A stretch of DNA of 41,938 bases from Entamoeba invadens IP1 (lineage: Eukaryota; Evosea; Mastigamoebida; Endamoebidae), in NCBI RefSeq assembly GCF_000330505.1, contig NW_004191847.1, positions 449,873-491,810 of the forward strand. The letters run 5' to 3'. Positions 29,847 to 38,743 of this stretch are shown one piece after another (positions within the stretch are counted from its first letter, which is position 1; every line of letters starts with the position of its first letter). Below the pieces are notes generated by a model. That model was not told the DNA's origin. It saw only the letters and a program-made list of their open reading frames with translations, and ran no database searches. A program made the position numbers and the translations under genes.

Positions 29847-32800
29847 TTAAAAGTTATCCTTTTCTTTTTGGTTATCAACAGACGAAGTTGTGTAGTATTG
29901 TGCGTTTGCTTGTTGCGCAGCGAAATACAATTTCTTGACCAAGTTTTGCAAAATGTGGACGTCGAATTTGGTGTCTTTCTTGAGTAAAGAATTTTGGATA
30001 TTAAGACATCTCTGTAAGTCTTCTTTGAGCATTTCTATTGAGATCTTCAAAGTATTTTCTCCTTTAATTCCCTGTGATATTCCCATATTAATTCTTTCTC
30101 TAATCCAGTCTTCTTGGACGACTTCTTCATCTTTTTGGTCTTTCATGAGACATTCTTTCAATTGATTTGAAAGTGTTTCCGACTCATATTTGATAGCCAT
30201 TTGTTGTGTAAAAATGTGTGGATCTCCATTCACCATTTTCGACTCATCAAAGAGGCCGGACAAGTCTAAAAGTCTTTTCATCTTTAATACAATTTCCCAC
30301 TTATGTACTGGTGATGATGCATTGATACTCACCAAGTAGTTAATAACATGTGGAATGAGTAACGTGCAGTCGTCCGTATACAACGTGTGATAAAACTCAA
30401 AGTCCTCGTCGACCCACTCGTACTCGTGCTCAAACAAGAAGTTAAAGTTCGCGACGTCTTTATTTTCAATTGAGATGTGAATGCACTGTTGTTGTCTTTT
30501 ATTCTCAATGAACATATCCGCCCCATTCATCAACAGCAATTCAGTCAATTTGACGTCTTCCTTTTGCATTAACAGTAAATGCAATGGCGTATTCCCGTTC
30601 TTATCTTGTTGATTAATATTGACCATTCGAATGATGAGGGACAGAAACAAAGTACTTTTAATCTCAGATGGGATCTTAGCATCTGCAACGTAATGAAGTA
30701 TGTTGCGGCCATTCGACGTGTTAATAGTTTCTGTTAAGTTGTCGATATTATAACTTAATAGAACTAAAGCGCATTCCCCTCGGTTCTTCCTTAATGCAGT
30801 CATTAATGGTGTCTCACCCTCTTCATTAACTTTAACTACTGGAATCCGAACATTTTGTTTCGAGAGAAAACGCTTTGTTATGTAAATATTAAGAATTTCG
30901 GTGTCTCCACTTCTACAGATCTCATGAAGCATCGTATTCCCATCATGAAACATTCCTTTCTCATCTTCGTTCCGGTGAGAGTCTAACAGGACATCAAACA
31001 TCATCGGGTCATGCTTCTCTAAAGCTACAAATAGATCTTCAACACCCTATATATAAATTACTATATTTATTAATAAATATATTATAATTTAATAGATTAT
31101 GTCGTCTATTGATATAGAAAAGAAAGATGTATTTATAGAATAAGTAAATAGTATTTATTAATTAATTTATTAAATTGGTAATAAAAAAGATTAATTAAAA
31201 CTATACAAATTATTTGGTGTGAAATAACAAGACTTCACATACAAATGAACAATATACCAATAAAAACATAAAAAAACAAACCCCAGCTATCTCCCTTGAA
31301 TATTCTAATTTAATTTGAGGAACCCGTACATACGAAGAGTCCGACAAGACTCCATGTTGGGCAAAGCGTAACACTAAATTTCTTATTTCCGAATCTTGAG
31401 AGTCTTCCAGTACAAATTCGTAAGGAGTCCACTTCTTACAATTCACAAATGGATCTGCTCCAAGTAATAACAACATTTTCACAACATCAAAATTTCGTTT
31501 CTTTATTGCTCTGAACAGTGGAGTCTCTCTCGACAAATTAAGTGAGTTTATATCTGCTCCATTTTGGAGACACGTTAGTATACAGTTTTGAAGTTGTTGT
31601 GTGCATGGGGTGAATTGCACCAAATAATGTAGTGGGGTGTTTACTACTATGTCATTCTATATTATTGTGTATTACTATTTAATAGTTAATAATTAACAAT
31701 TAATAGTTTATATATATAGTTAATACTTTAGTTAATAATTAACAATTAATAGTTTATATATATAGTTAATAATTTATAGTTAATATACTAACAAACAGTC
31801 ATCATTCCAATCAAACAAATTCAAAAAAGGACTTTCCATGAGGAGGACGGACAAGTCGATTCTTTTTTCAAAGAAGATGTGATGAGCGATACTCCACCCT
31901 CTAAAATCCCTTAAGAAGTAGTTTGGGTTCAGTCTTAACAAAGCTTTGAATATTTCGATTTCCTGGTTTTTACAAGCGAACATGATAGGGGTCAATCCCG
32001 TCTTAGAGTCTGCGTAGTTGATATAATTTCTGTTTTGACTCAAAACTCGATTCAGTGAAGCCGACTTTTTAGATCTCAGATTTGCAGCTAACGTTCTTGG
32101 CGAGAGGCCGTTGAACATTTTTAATTTGTTTTGTTCGAGTGTTTCAAGTTTCTTTCCAAAAGACTGAAAAGGTGCTAAGACGCCAATTGGCTTAGTTTTC
32201 TCCTTATACAGTTTTTTCATTAATTTTGAGCTTTCCTTGATCTTCTTCAAAGTCGTCGACATATCGGACTGTCCTGTGTTCTGGACCACTGATTGTTCCA
32301 ATACCATACTACACGTCGTGAAAGTTTTAATAAGTCTATAACACGCTCTTTGGAATTCTTCGTCGGTCACCGGATATTTAGTTTGTGTTGGGTGCATTTG
32401 GCAGATGACGTTGAAGAATCGGGTCATCAATTTAGTGTGTTGGAATTGAATGAATTCATTGAAGACGGAGAAGTACCCGGACCTCACTGGGGTGTTCAGT
32501 CCAATGTTTCTTAACACGAAAATGCAGATGTTAAGGATATACATCTGTTTATTAGTCACTGTTTCCATCATCCCATAATAAACGGGCTGCGACAAAAAGG
32601 GCACTAAAATCCCTTCAAAAAACAAATACAAAATAAATTGGGAGGACGTGTTGACATACCCATTAATAATTTTCAACTGCAAAATACTGAAATAATACGC
32701 AACTTGGCCCGGAAAGTCAGTCACAGAGTCGATTAAAATGGTCACAATTTTCTCTACTAAGGTCGTCACATACTGCATCACACTTTCAAACAACTCAGGC

Positions 32801-33309
32801 TGCTTTTCTAGAACTTCTAAATTGGATGAAGTGATGTTTTGGAGAATCTCATTCTGCTTTCTAATATACGCCTCACGCTTAATTCGCTCTTCACCACGCT
32901 CCTCACGCTCATCTCGCATACTTTTCCGTCGGACTTCTTTATACTCCGCGCGCAAATCGGGAGTGATCTCTTCAGAAACTTCAATAAAAAACCGTTGGAA
33001 ATGCTTTTGAAGGTATTCTACTCCATTGGAACAGTGCAGGTACACCATAAAACAGTTGTACGACCACAAATTCTTCCGAATAACAAACAGAAGAGAATCA
33101 TTCCCATTCACCCACGAGTCAAAAATCTTAGACATAAACCCTAACAGTTGCCCACGTACCTCTAAAAAGACTAACATGTCTTTCACAAAATTGGTGCTTG
33201 TCCCTTCTCCTTGTGTCGTTTCACACATCTTTCGAATAAGACGGATAGACCCTTTCCCACACATCAATTCCTCTAGAAGTTGCACTACAGTGTTATAGTC
33301 GAGGCTCAT
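29847..33309 (-). CDS. Ankyrin-repeat protein, three exons, about 1,024 aa
   Basis: One gene spread over three open frames: exon 1 33309-31797, exon 2 31643-31282, exon 3 31046-29847. Both introns start GTTTGT and end TAG and keep phase. The first join gives NDD-L-NTPLHYL, a textbook ankyrin turn, and the second gives REIAG-GVEDLF. Residues 1 to about 440 are an all-helical N-terminal region with no domain I recognise, including a Lys/Arg/Glu-rich stretch (EREERGEERIKREA type). Ankyrin repeats follow from about residue 450 to 850 (TPIMFACKN, TPLHYLV, TPLFRAIKK, NTMLHEIC, TPLMTALRK, NTPLHLLLM). The C-terminal 150 residues are helical. No catalytic domain is seen; a protein-protein scaffold is likely, cytosolic. 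No signal peptide. The exact acceptor of intron 1 has two equal choices (see the intron entry). Confidence 0.85.
31047..31281 (-). other. Intron 2 of ankyrin gene (235 nt)
   Basis: Donor GTTTGT at 31281, acceptor TATATATAG ending at 31047, phase 0. Unspliced, the exon 2 frame continues with a hydrophobic Phe/Leu/Val stretch to a stop, which should not be mistaken for a membrane helix. Confidence 0.88.
31644..31796 (-). other. Intron 1 of ankyrin gene (153 nt)
   Basis: Donor GTTTGT at 31796; acceptor is a tandem TAGTAG, so splicing could end at 31644 or 31647 and add or drop one residue (Val). The longer intron gives the better ankyrin consensus. It contains the 41-bp direct repeat. Confidence 0.85.
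31684..31770. repeat. 41-bp direct repeat, two identical copies in intron 1
   Basis: Copies at 31684-31724 and 31730-31770 are identical (AGTTAATAATTAACAATTAA and so on), with a 46-base period. It lies wholly inside the intron, a recent local duplication that can be tolerated there. Confidence 0.85.
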
Positions 33310-33846
33310 AGAATATCAATTGGACTTCTTTGTATTTGTTAGTTAATAAGTAATTTTATAAATTAGTGTACCTTAAAAATCAAATTAACACTTCAAAAAC
33401 TCAAGTTTTGTGTAATTGAAGTGTTTTTTTGGAATTATAAAAAAATTTTCAAAATTTTTCATAATTATTACTTTTTTGTACTTGTATAAAAAAATTCTCT
33501 TTATCAACTTCAAAAAACGGGTAAATGATATAATAGCCTCGTGATTTCCCGTTTTCAGACTACACACTATAAAAATAGTTTCTGAAAACTATTTAATAGT
33601 TTTTTCAATACCAATTTTGAAAAAAAGACAAAAAACAAAAAAACAATAATTTACTATAAATTAATTATTTGATCTGTTCTTGAATTATGTTCAATGGTAT
33701 TTATTAAATACTATTTAAGGTGGTAATGAAAATATACTATACAATATAATATATATATATTATAATATATAAAATAAAAAATACCTTTCATTTCAAATAA
33801 AATACTCCAAAAATGTTATTGAAAGTGTCTTCTTCAATTCAAACCA
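33310..33846. other. Intergenic, AT-rich
   Basis: Upstream of the ankyrin gene (-) and downstream of the LRR-WD40 gene (-). A 60-codon frame on the minus strand (33385-33567) has no motif. An AT-dinucleotide run occurs around 33745-33775. Nothing else seen. Confidence 0.45.
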
Positions 33847-35643
33847 TTACAAATCTTTCATTATATCGCATTGATAGAGTCCAAGTGTTTGGAACGGGTC
33901 ATTAATAAAAGGAATAGCCGAGACGACAAATGGGTCGAACGGGTGTGGTCTTAAACTGACCAACCCGTCACACATGTCGATTTTCAATGGGTCGAAGAAG
34001 CATTCTGCGACCAATTTCCCACTTTGAGCGTCGCACATAAATATCGACGTTTGCATAGTTGACGCCACAACAACATTTTTGTCGTCGCATGTGAAGTACG
34101 CGCGTGTGTAATTATTCTCTTCGAGCAATTTCTGAACCTTCATAGTCGTTCCTTTCGAGCTTTTGTTCTCTTTGTTCTCTTCATTCTTCCTCAAATCAAA
34201 TTTAACGACATAATTGTCCTTCCCCGACGCTACTACTTCCGTGTCGCTTGAATTCAGGCCGACTGATATAAACAGTGATACCCCCTTCATCACTTGCGCT
34301 TCTTTTTTCAAGCCACTTCTTAAGTCCCACAATTTGATAGTTTTGTCGTACGAGCTCGTCACCAAGACGTTCTCGTCGGTATTCCCAAATCGCGCGACAT
34401 TCACTTTTCCTTCATGAATCGCGTCAAACTTTTTATACACTTGAAACGTGTTCGCATCAAACAAACACACGCCATTCCCATTCCCCGACGTCACTAAATA
34501 TCTATCGCTGGTGTTCACATGTAACGAGAAGAGATTCTCAAGGGAATGGATGTGGGTGTAACTCGTTTGAAATGAGTCGATGACTCCAAGTTCCCCCTCA
34601 GAACTCCCCACAACAGCTTTCATGCGATTATTCCTTGTTTTATACCACCCTATGCCATATATTGGATCATTATATGTCGTTTGAATCCGTTGACATGTAT
34701 TGTGGTCGACTACATAGATCGCCCCTTTCATCGTCCCAATAGCTAACTCACCACTCACGGGAGAATACTCAAATTGCCTTGGACTACTTATCCCTTCGAT
34801 TTTGTCCCACTGACTCGTCACATTGAATCCAGTGTCAAAAGGAACATTGCAAACACCACATTTCCGTTGCTCGACATAAGCAATCGGATTCGTGTGGTCG
34901 TAAATAAGACTACTTTGGTCATGAGTACGGGCAGTCAGGTGCTCCCCATTCAATTCGTCTAATGTCAAATTCTCTTGAATTCGACTGAATAACGGATTGT
35001 CGAACTCTTCGAGCGAAGATAACTCGTTCGTCATCTCTTCGATTTGCGCCATCAGTCGCTCTATCACCGCGGCTATTCGCCCCTCTAAGACGTCTTGCAT
35101 TTGGCCGTTGTCTAGACTCTGAATTTGGTCAAATTGCGACTGGACTTGTTCAATCCGCTCTTGCGTCGTTTGTCTCCATGGCGCAAACTGTGGGAGGGTC
35201 AGGCGGCGAAGCTTTTTGAGGGGAAGAACCACTTTAAGAACAGGCACAAACGAACGAAAGTCGATGTTGCCCAAGGAGAGGTCCACTAAGTTCGGCGGGA
35301 ACTGGTGAAGGTCGAACAAAGGGTTTTCGGAGAGATCGAGTTTGGTGAGTGTTGTCATCTCAGCGTGTCCAAAAGAGGATATTTCGTTGTTCGAGACGTC
35401 GAGTTCTAAAAGTTTCAAATTTGCGATCACCCCAAGCGACTGGAGTTTCATATTAGTCATCGAAAGTTGTGTCAAATTTGTTAAGAGCGAAAAATCAGTC
35501 CGAGGAATGTGATTGAAAGTAAAAGATGTGTCGTTCGTTGTTAAAGTAGTCGGACTCTCGCTGTTGGTCACTTCTTTCACTTTCGATAAAAAGGAAATGC
35601 CCGGTTGTGTAGAGCGTCGATGTGTCAACAACCCTTTCAACAT
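33847..35643 (-). CDS. LRR-WD40 repeat protein
   Basis: Scaffold-type protein, 598 aa from an ATG, no intron needed. Residues about 45-155 are leucine-rich repeats of the SDS22-like kind (LLELDVSNNEISS, LTKLDLSENPL, LVDLSLGNID). A helical Gln/Glu-rich stretch (about 158-225) follows, then a CxxC (CGVC near 268), then WD40 blades from about 280 to the end, the clearest being VLVTSSYDKTIKLWDLRSG. The C-terminal part has six or seven blades, enough for one propeller. This LRR plus WD40 order is uncommon; some plant and animal proteins (for example LRWD1) share it, but I cannot assign orthology. No signal peptide; a cytosolic or nuclear complex member is likely. Confidence 0.88.
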   Translation of the reverse strand: MLKGLLTHRRSTQPGISFLSKVKEVTNSESPTTLTTNDTSFTFNHIPRTDFSLLTNLTQLSMTNMKLQSLGVIANLKLLELDVSNNEISSFGHAEMTTLTKLDLSENPLFDLHQFPPNLVDLSLGNIDFRSFVPVLKVVLPLKKLRRLTLPQFAPWRQTTQERIEQVQSQFDQIQSLDNGQMQDVLEGRIAAVIERLMAQIEEMTNELSSLEEFDNPLFSRIQENLTLDELNGEHLTARTHDQSSLIYDHTNPIAYVEQRKCGVCNVPFDTGFNVTSQWDKIEGISSPRQFEYSPVSGELAIGTMKGAIYVVDHNTCQRIQTTYNDPIYGIGWYKTRNNRMKAVVGSSEGELGVIDSFQTSYTHIHSLENLFSLHVNTSDRYLVTSGNGNGVCLFDANTFQVYKKFDAIHEGKVNVARFGNTDENVLVTSSYDKTIKLWDLRSGLKKEAQVMKGVSLFISVGLNSSDTEVVASGKDNYVVKFDLRKNEENKENKSSKGTTMKVQKLLEENNYTRAYFTCDDKNVVVASTMQTSIFMCDAQSGKLVAECFFDPLKIDMCDGLVSLRPHPFDPFVVSAIPFINDPFQTLGLYQCDIMKDL

Positions 35644-35876
35644 AAAACGGTTTTGAGTTTTTACTGTTTCTCTCCTAATTTTTTGTATAGTTTAATAATA
35701 CTATATTTTATTAGTAAATGTTAACTAATCTATTACAAAGAAGTTTTGTTTTATTAATCATTACTATATTAATTATAGTAGTTATTTTGTTTAGTAAAAA
35801 TAGTAGTAATGAGTGCTATGAGGTATAACTATATATTTTAATAAACAAATTATTACTATACTATATTTAATTTTAG

Positions 35877-36077
35877 TAATAATAAATTGATGGATATCTT
35901 TTAAACACAAACACGACACGTTGATGTTTTTGTTATATAGTAATTTATAATTAATATTTACTACATTTTTATCACACTTATAACTAGAAATAGTAGTTGT
36001 TATTATAATTTTTTATAGTACTTAATTATTACACAAAAAAAAACTATATTTCTAATGTTCATTAAGTTCGATAAAAA
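35877..36077 (+). repeat. Left terminal inverted repeat of MULE (201 bp)
   Basis: Begins TAATAATAAATTGATGG and is the exact reverse complement of 38369-38569. It contains the transposase promoter and the first seven codons after the ATG at 36055. Confidence 0.95.
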
Positions 36078-38334
36078 TTCAAATCACACAAACTTTTTGT
36101 ATTATTTTTTTAAACTTAACTTGTTATTCAAAATGTCACTTTTTATTTATGAAGTTATTCTCAAAGGAGTGGCATTTACATCGCTGAGTGTTACAACACA
36201 AAACGAACTTCAATCTTTATCAAAAGAAGAATTAAAGCCAAGGTCTGTCATGGAAGTAATAGATAATATTAGCTATCCTGTTATGTGGATAAGAATTAGT
36301 CAACAAATAGATAACAGTTTTCTTTCTTCAGTTAATGATAAAGTTAGAAATGGATTGTTTGATTTGTTGGGGACTAGTTTAACTGCAACTCTGAATACAA
36401 AATTGAAGAAATTTGCCTTTTATACTCTCCGCGAAAAACAAATACAAATATACAAAGCAACGCACACCAGAACCAACGGTCCAAAACAATACTTTTCTTG
36501 TAAACATAAAGGTTGTTCGTCAGAAATTATATTTTATATTGCCAAAGATTCAAAAGTTAGTGGTATAGTTTTTAATCCTTGGCATTTTAATCATGATGAA
36601 TCAACAATTCTTAAAGGAGTACATAACACCATTTCTGATGAAACAAAATTGTTGTTAATTAAAGATGCCAATGATGGAATTTCAAGTTCGCTGTCAAGAT
36701 TCAACAATAACATTGTAATAGATGCACAAAAGTTATATAAGATAAGATGTCAATCAAATCGGTATAACAATAAGAAGCAAGCGGAAAATTTAAGAACTTA
36801 TTTTGATTCACTAGAAGATTTCAATACCGTTATATTCACTGATATAGAAGGTCGGTTTTTAAGTTGCTTTTGTCTGAGTTTGACTTCTATACAAGACTAT
36901 GATGGAAGCTGTCTTGTGGTTGATGATACACACTGCACCAACAAATTTGGCAAACCGTTGTTTGCGGTTGTTTTTAAAAATAACAACAAAACACAATTAT
37001 TGTGTTTTGGGTTTTTATACGATTCAACGAAAAACTCTTTTGTGACCTTCCTCAATCAACTAAAAAGTGAATTGGATAAGAGGAAAAAACATCCTATTGG
37101 CTTTTCAGGAGACAGATCAGAGGCACAAAGTTCGGCATTATTGGAGGTGTTTGGTTCAGCTACAAAAATACGTCATTGTTATTTACATATTGGAAGGAAT
37201 TTGGAAAAACATTTTAATAAAAAGGAAGAAATAATTGGTCTTTTTTATGATATGTTTCGGGAAAATTCAGACACTTTAAAAGCCGAAGCTTTGTTTGTGA
37301 ACAAGTTACTCTTTTTGATGCAAACGTCTGAAATCCAAATATCATCTGATCAACAAGTAGATGACATGCCTACTCAAAAAGAATTTGCAGACTTTTTATC
37401 AGTGGTTTATATGGCCAATAAATCTACTCAAGTCGAAGTCGAAAAGCCTTCAACCAAATATAGAATGTTGAAAACACTATTTGACATCAGAAATACTTTT
37501 CTGCCATCGCAAGTTGACCAAAGATTATATGCCACTTCAAATTTGGTTGAAGCGTTTTTTTCTCATGCAACTTTGTCCTTCCAACAAACAATTCCTTCGT
37601 TGAGTACCGCTGCACAAGCTTTTGTTCTTTACACAAAACAATTACATTGCAACGCAGAACCTTTCACAGAGAAAGAAATGCAAATACTCTCACTACTCAT
37701 CCCTGATAATTTGTTAAAGACTCTGATACCTTATGCAATCAAGTCTCTTTTCAACAATTATAAAACTGTTACATGTATGGAAGACTGCACAATAGGAAAT
37801 AGTAATAATTGTACTTGTAACTTATACACAAGTAGTGGGGTTCCTTGTCACCACATGTTGTATTATAGGTTTTTTAAAGAAGATAATTTTCAAGACAATA
37901 GATGTCCGATTGGGTATTTCTTGGATAACAATTCGATCATACGTCCAATTGTAAAATGCCAGAATAACACTCCTGTACTATTAAAGGCAGATTTTAAAGC
38001 CAATTTATTTATAGAAAACACTACTGAACCAACTCATGAAGTTAGAATAATCACAGAAGAAAGAGAAATAACTAGAGGTGATATTAAAAAGAAATTGTGT
38101 AATGTTGCTAATCTATTAAGCCGAAGAACAATATTTCAAAATGCTGTGGAATTTTTACAGATTATTGAGAATTGTAAAAGTGATGATACTCAATATAAAG
38201 ATGGGGAAATAAAGGATCCAAAATATGTCAAATGCAAAGGAAAACCCAAAACTATAACATCCAAATTGGTTGATAAGTCCCTTCGGTTCAAACATTTCGA
38301 TAAAGAAAAAAAACCAAGAAGACCAGAAAAATAG
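36055..38334 (+). CDS. MULE transposase
   Basis: Mutator-family DDE transposase that cuts and pastes the element, 759 aa if translation starts at the ATG at 36055, inside the TIR; a second ATG at 36133 (MSLFIYE) would give 733 aa. A zinc-binding FLYWCH/WRKY-like module lies at about 130-182 (C149, C154, H177, H180). The MULE catalytic core runs from about 260 to 510: first Asp in VVDDTHCT (D290/D291), second Asp in SGDRSEAQ (D353), the CxxH of this family (C375, H378 in RHCYLHIGRN) and the Glu in SNLVEAFFSH (E499). A SWIM zinc finger follows (CTCNLY...GVPCHH, C586, C588, C598, H600). The C-terminal 90 residues are Lys-rich and basic. No frameshift or stop. It ends 35 bases before the right TIR. 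Confidence 0.95.
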   Translation: MFIKFDKNSNHTNFLYYFFKLNLLFKMSLFIYEVILKGVAFTSLSVTTQNELQSLSKEELKPRSVMEVIDNISYPVMWIRISQQIDNSFLSSVNDKVRNGLFDLLGTSLTATLNTKLKKFAFYTLREKQIQIYKATHTRTNGPKQYFSCKHKGCSSEIIFYIAKDSKVSGIVFNPWHFNHDESTILKGVHNTISDETKLLLIKDANDGISSSLSRFNNNIVIDAQKLYKIRCQSNRYNNKKQAENLRTYFDSLEDFNTVIFTDIEGRFLSCFCLSLTSIQDYDGSCLVVDDTHCTNKFGKPLFAVVFKNNNKTQLLCFGFLYDSTKNSFVTFLNQLKSELDKRKKHPIGFSGDRSEAQSSALLEVFGSATKIRHCYLHIGRNLEKHFNKKEEIIGLFYDMFRENSDTLKAEALFVNKLLFLMQTSEIQISSDQQVDDMPTQKEFADFLSVVYMANKSTQVEVEKPSTKYRMLKTLFDIRNTFLPSQVDQRLYATSNLVEAFFSHATLSFQQTIPSLSTAAQAFVLYTKQLHCNAEPFTEKEMQILSLLIPDNLLKTLIPYAIKSLFNNYKTVTCMEDCTIGNSNNCTCNLYTSSGVPCHHMLYYRFFKEDNFQDNRCPIGYFLDNNSIIRPIVKCQNNTPVLLKADFKANLFIENTTEPTHEVRIITEEREITRGDIKKKLCNVANLLSRRTIFQNAVEFLQIIENCKSDDTQYKDGEIKDPKYVKCKGKPKTITSKLVDKSLRFKHFDKEKKPRRPEK

Positions 38335-38368
38335 TAAATAAATATTTTTTTTTGTTTATTCGAATAAT

Positions 38369-38569
38369 TTTTTATCGAACTTAATGAACATTAGAAATAT
38401 AGTTTTTTTTTGTGTAATAATTAAGTACTATAAAAAATTATAATAACAACTACTATTTCTAGTTATAAGTGTGATAAAAATGTAGTAAATATTAATTATA
38501 AATTACTATATAACAAAAACATCAACGTGTCGTGTTTGTGTTTAAAAGATATCCATCAATTTATTATTA
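38369..38569 (-). repeat. Right terminal inverted repeat of MULE (201 bp)
   Basis: Exact reverse complement of the left TIR. It therefore carries a mirror copy of the transposase promoter and ATG (38391, minus strand) pointing inward, which would read only about 10 codons before a stop. Confidence 0.95.
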
Positions 38570-38743
38570 TAATAAGTTGATAGAATAGTTATTTAATATA
38601 GTATTAATAAATTAACTATAATGAATAATAAATAATTATCATATAAATTATATAATAATTATATTATAATTATTATATAAATTATTATATAAATATGATA
38701 TGATTTAATACTACAACCAATAAATTTGGCACAGAATAACGAG

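Larger units (their letters stand above)
35877..38569 (+). mobile_element. Complete Mutator-like element (MULE)
   Basis: 2,693-bp DNA transposon. It is bounded by 201-bp terminal inverted repeats (35877-36077 and 38369-38569) that match base for base with no gap, and it holds one full-length transposase gene. Identical TIRs and an intact gene mean it moved or was copied recently and may be active. I see no clear 8-10 bp target duplication next to the outer ends (TAATTTTAG on the left, TAATAAGTT on the right), perhaps because of AT-rich flanks or because the true ends lie slightly inside. Its base composition and codon use are more AT-rich than the host genes around it. Mutator-like elements are known from Entamoeba genomes, especially E. 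invadens. Confidence 0.93.

Noticed and set aside
31210..31281. Hydrophobic stretch at the end of the second ankyrin frame, like a membrane helix
   Set aside because: It lies beyond a GTTTGT donor and is intron sequence in the spliced model.
31210..31623. A separate small ankyrin gene
   Set aside because: Starts at TTG with no ATG; phase and motifs join it to the frames on both sides.
35868..38578. 9-bp target-site duplication around the MULE
   Set aside because: The bases next to the outer ends (TAATTTTAG and TAATAAGTT) do not match; the TAATAATAA/TTATTATTA bases are part of the inverted repeat, not a direct repeat.
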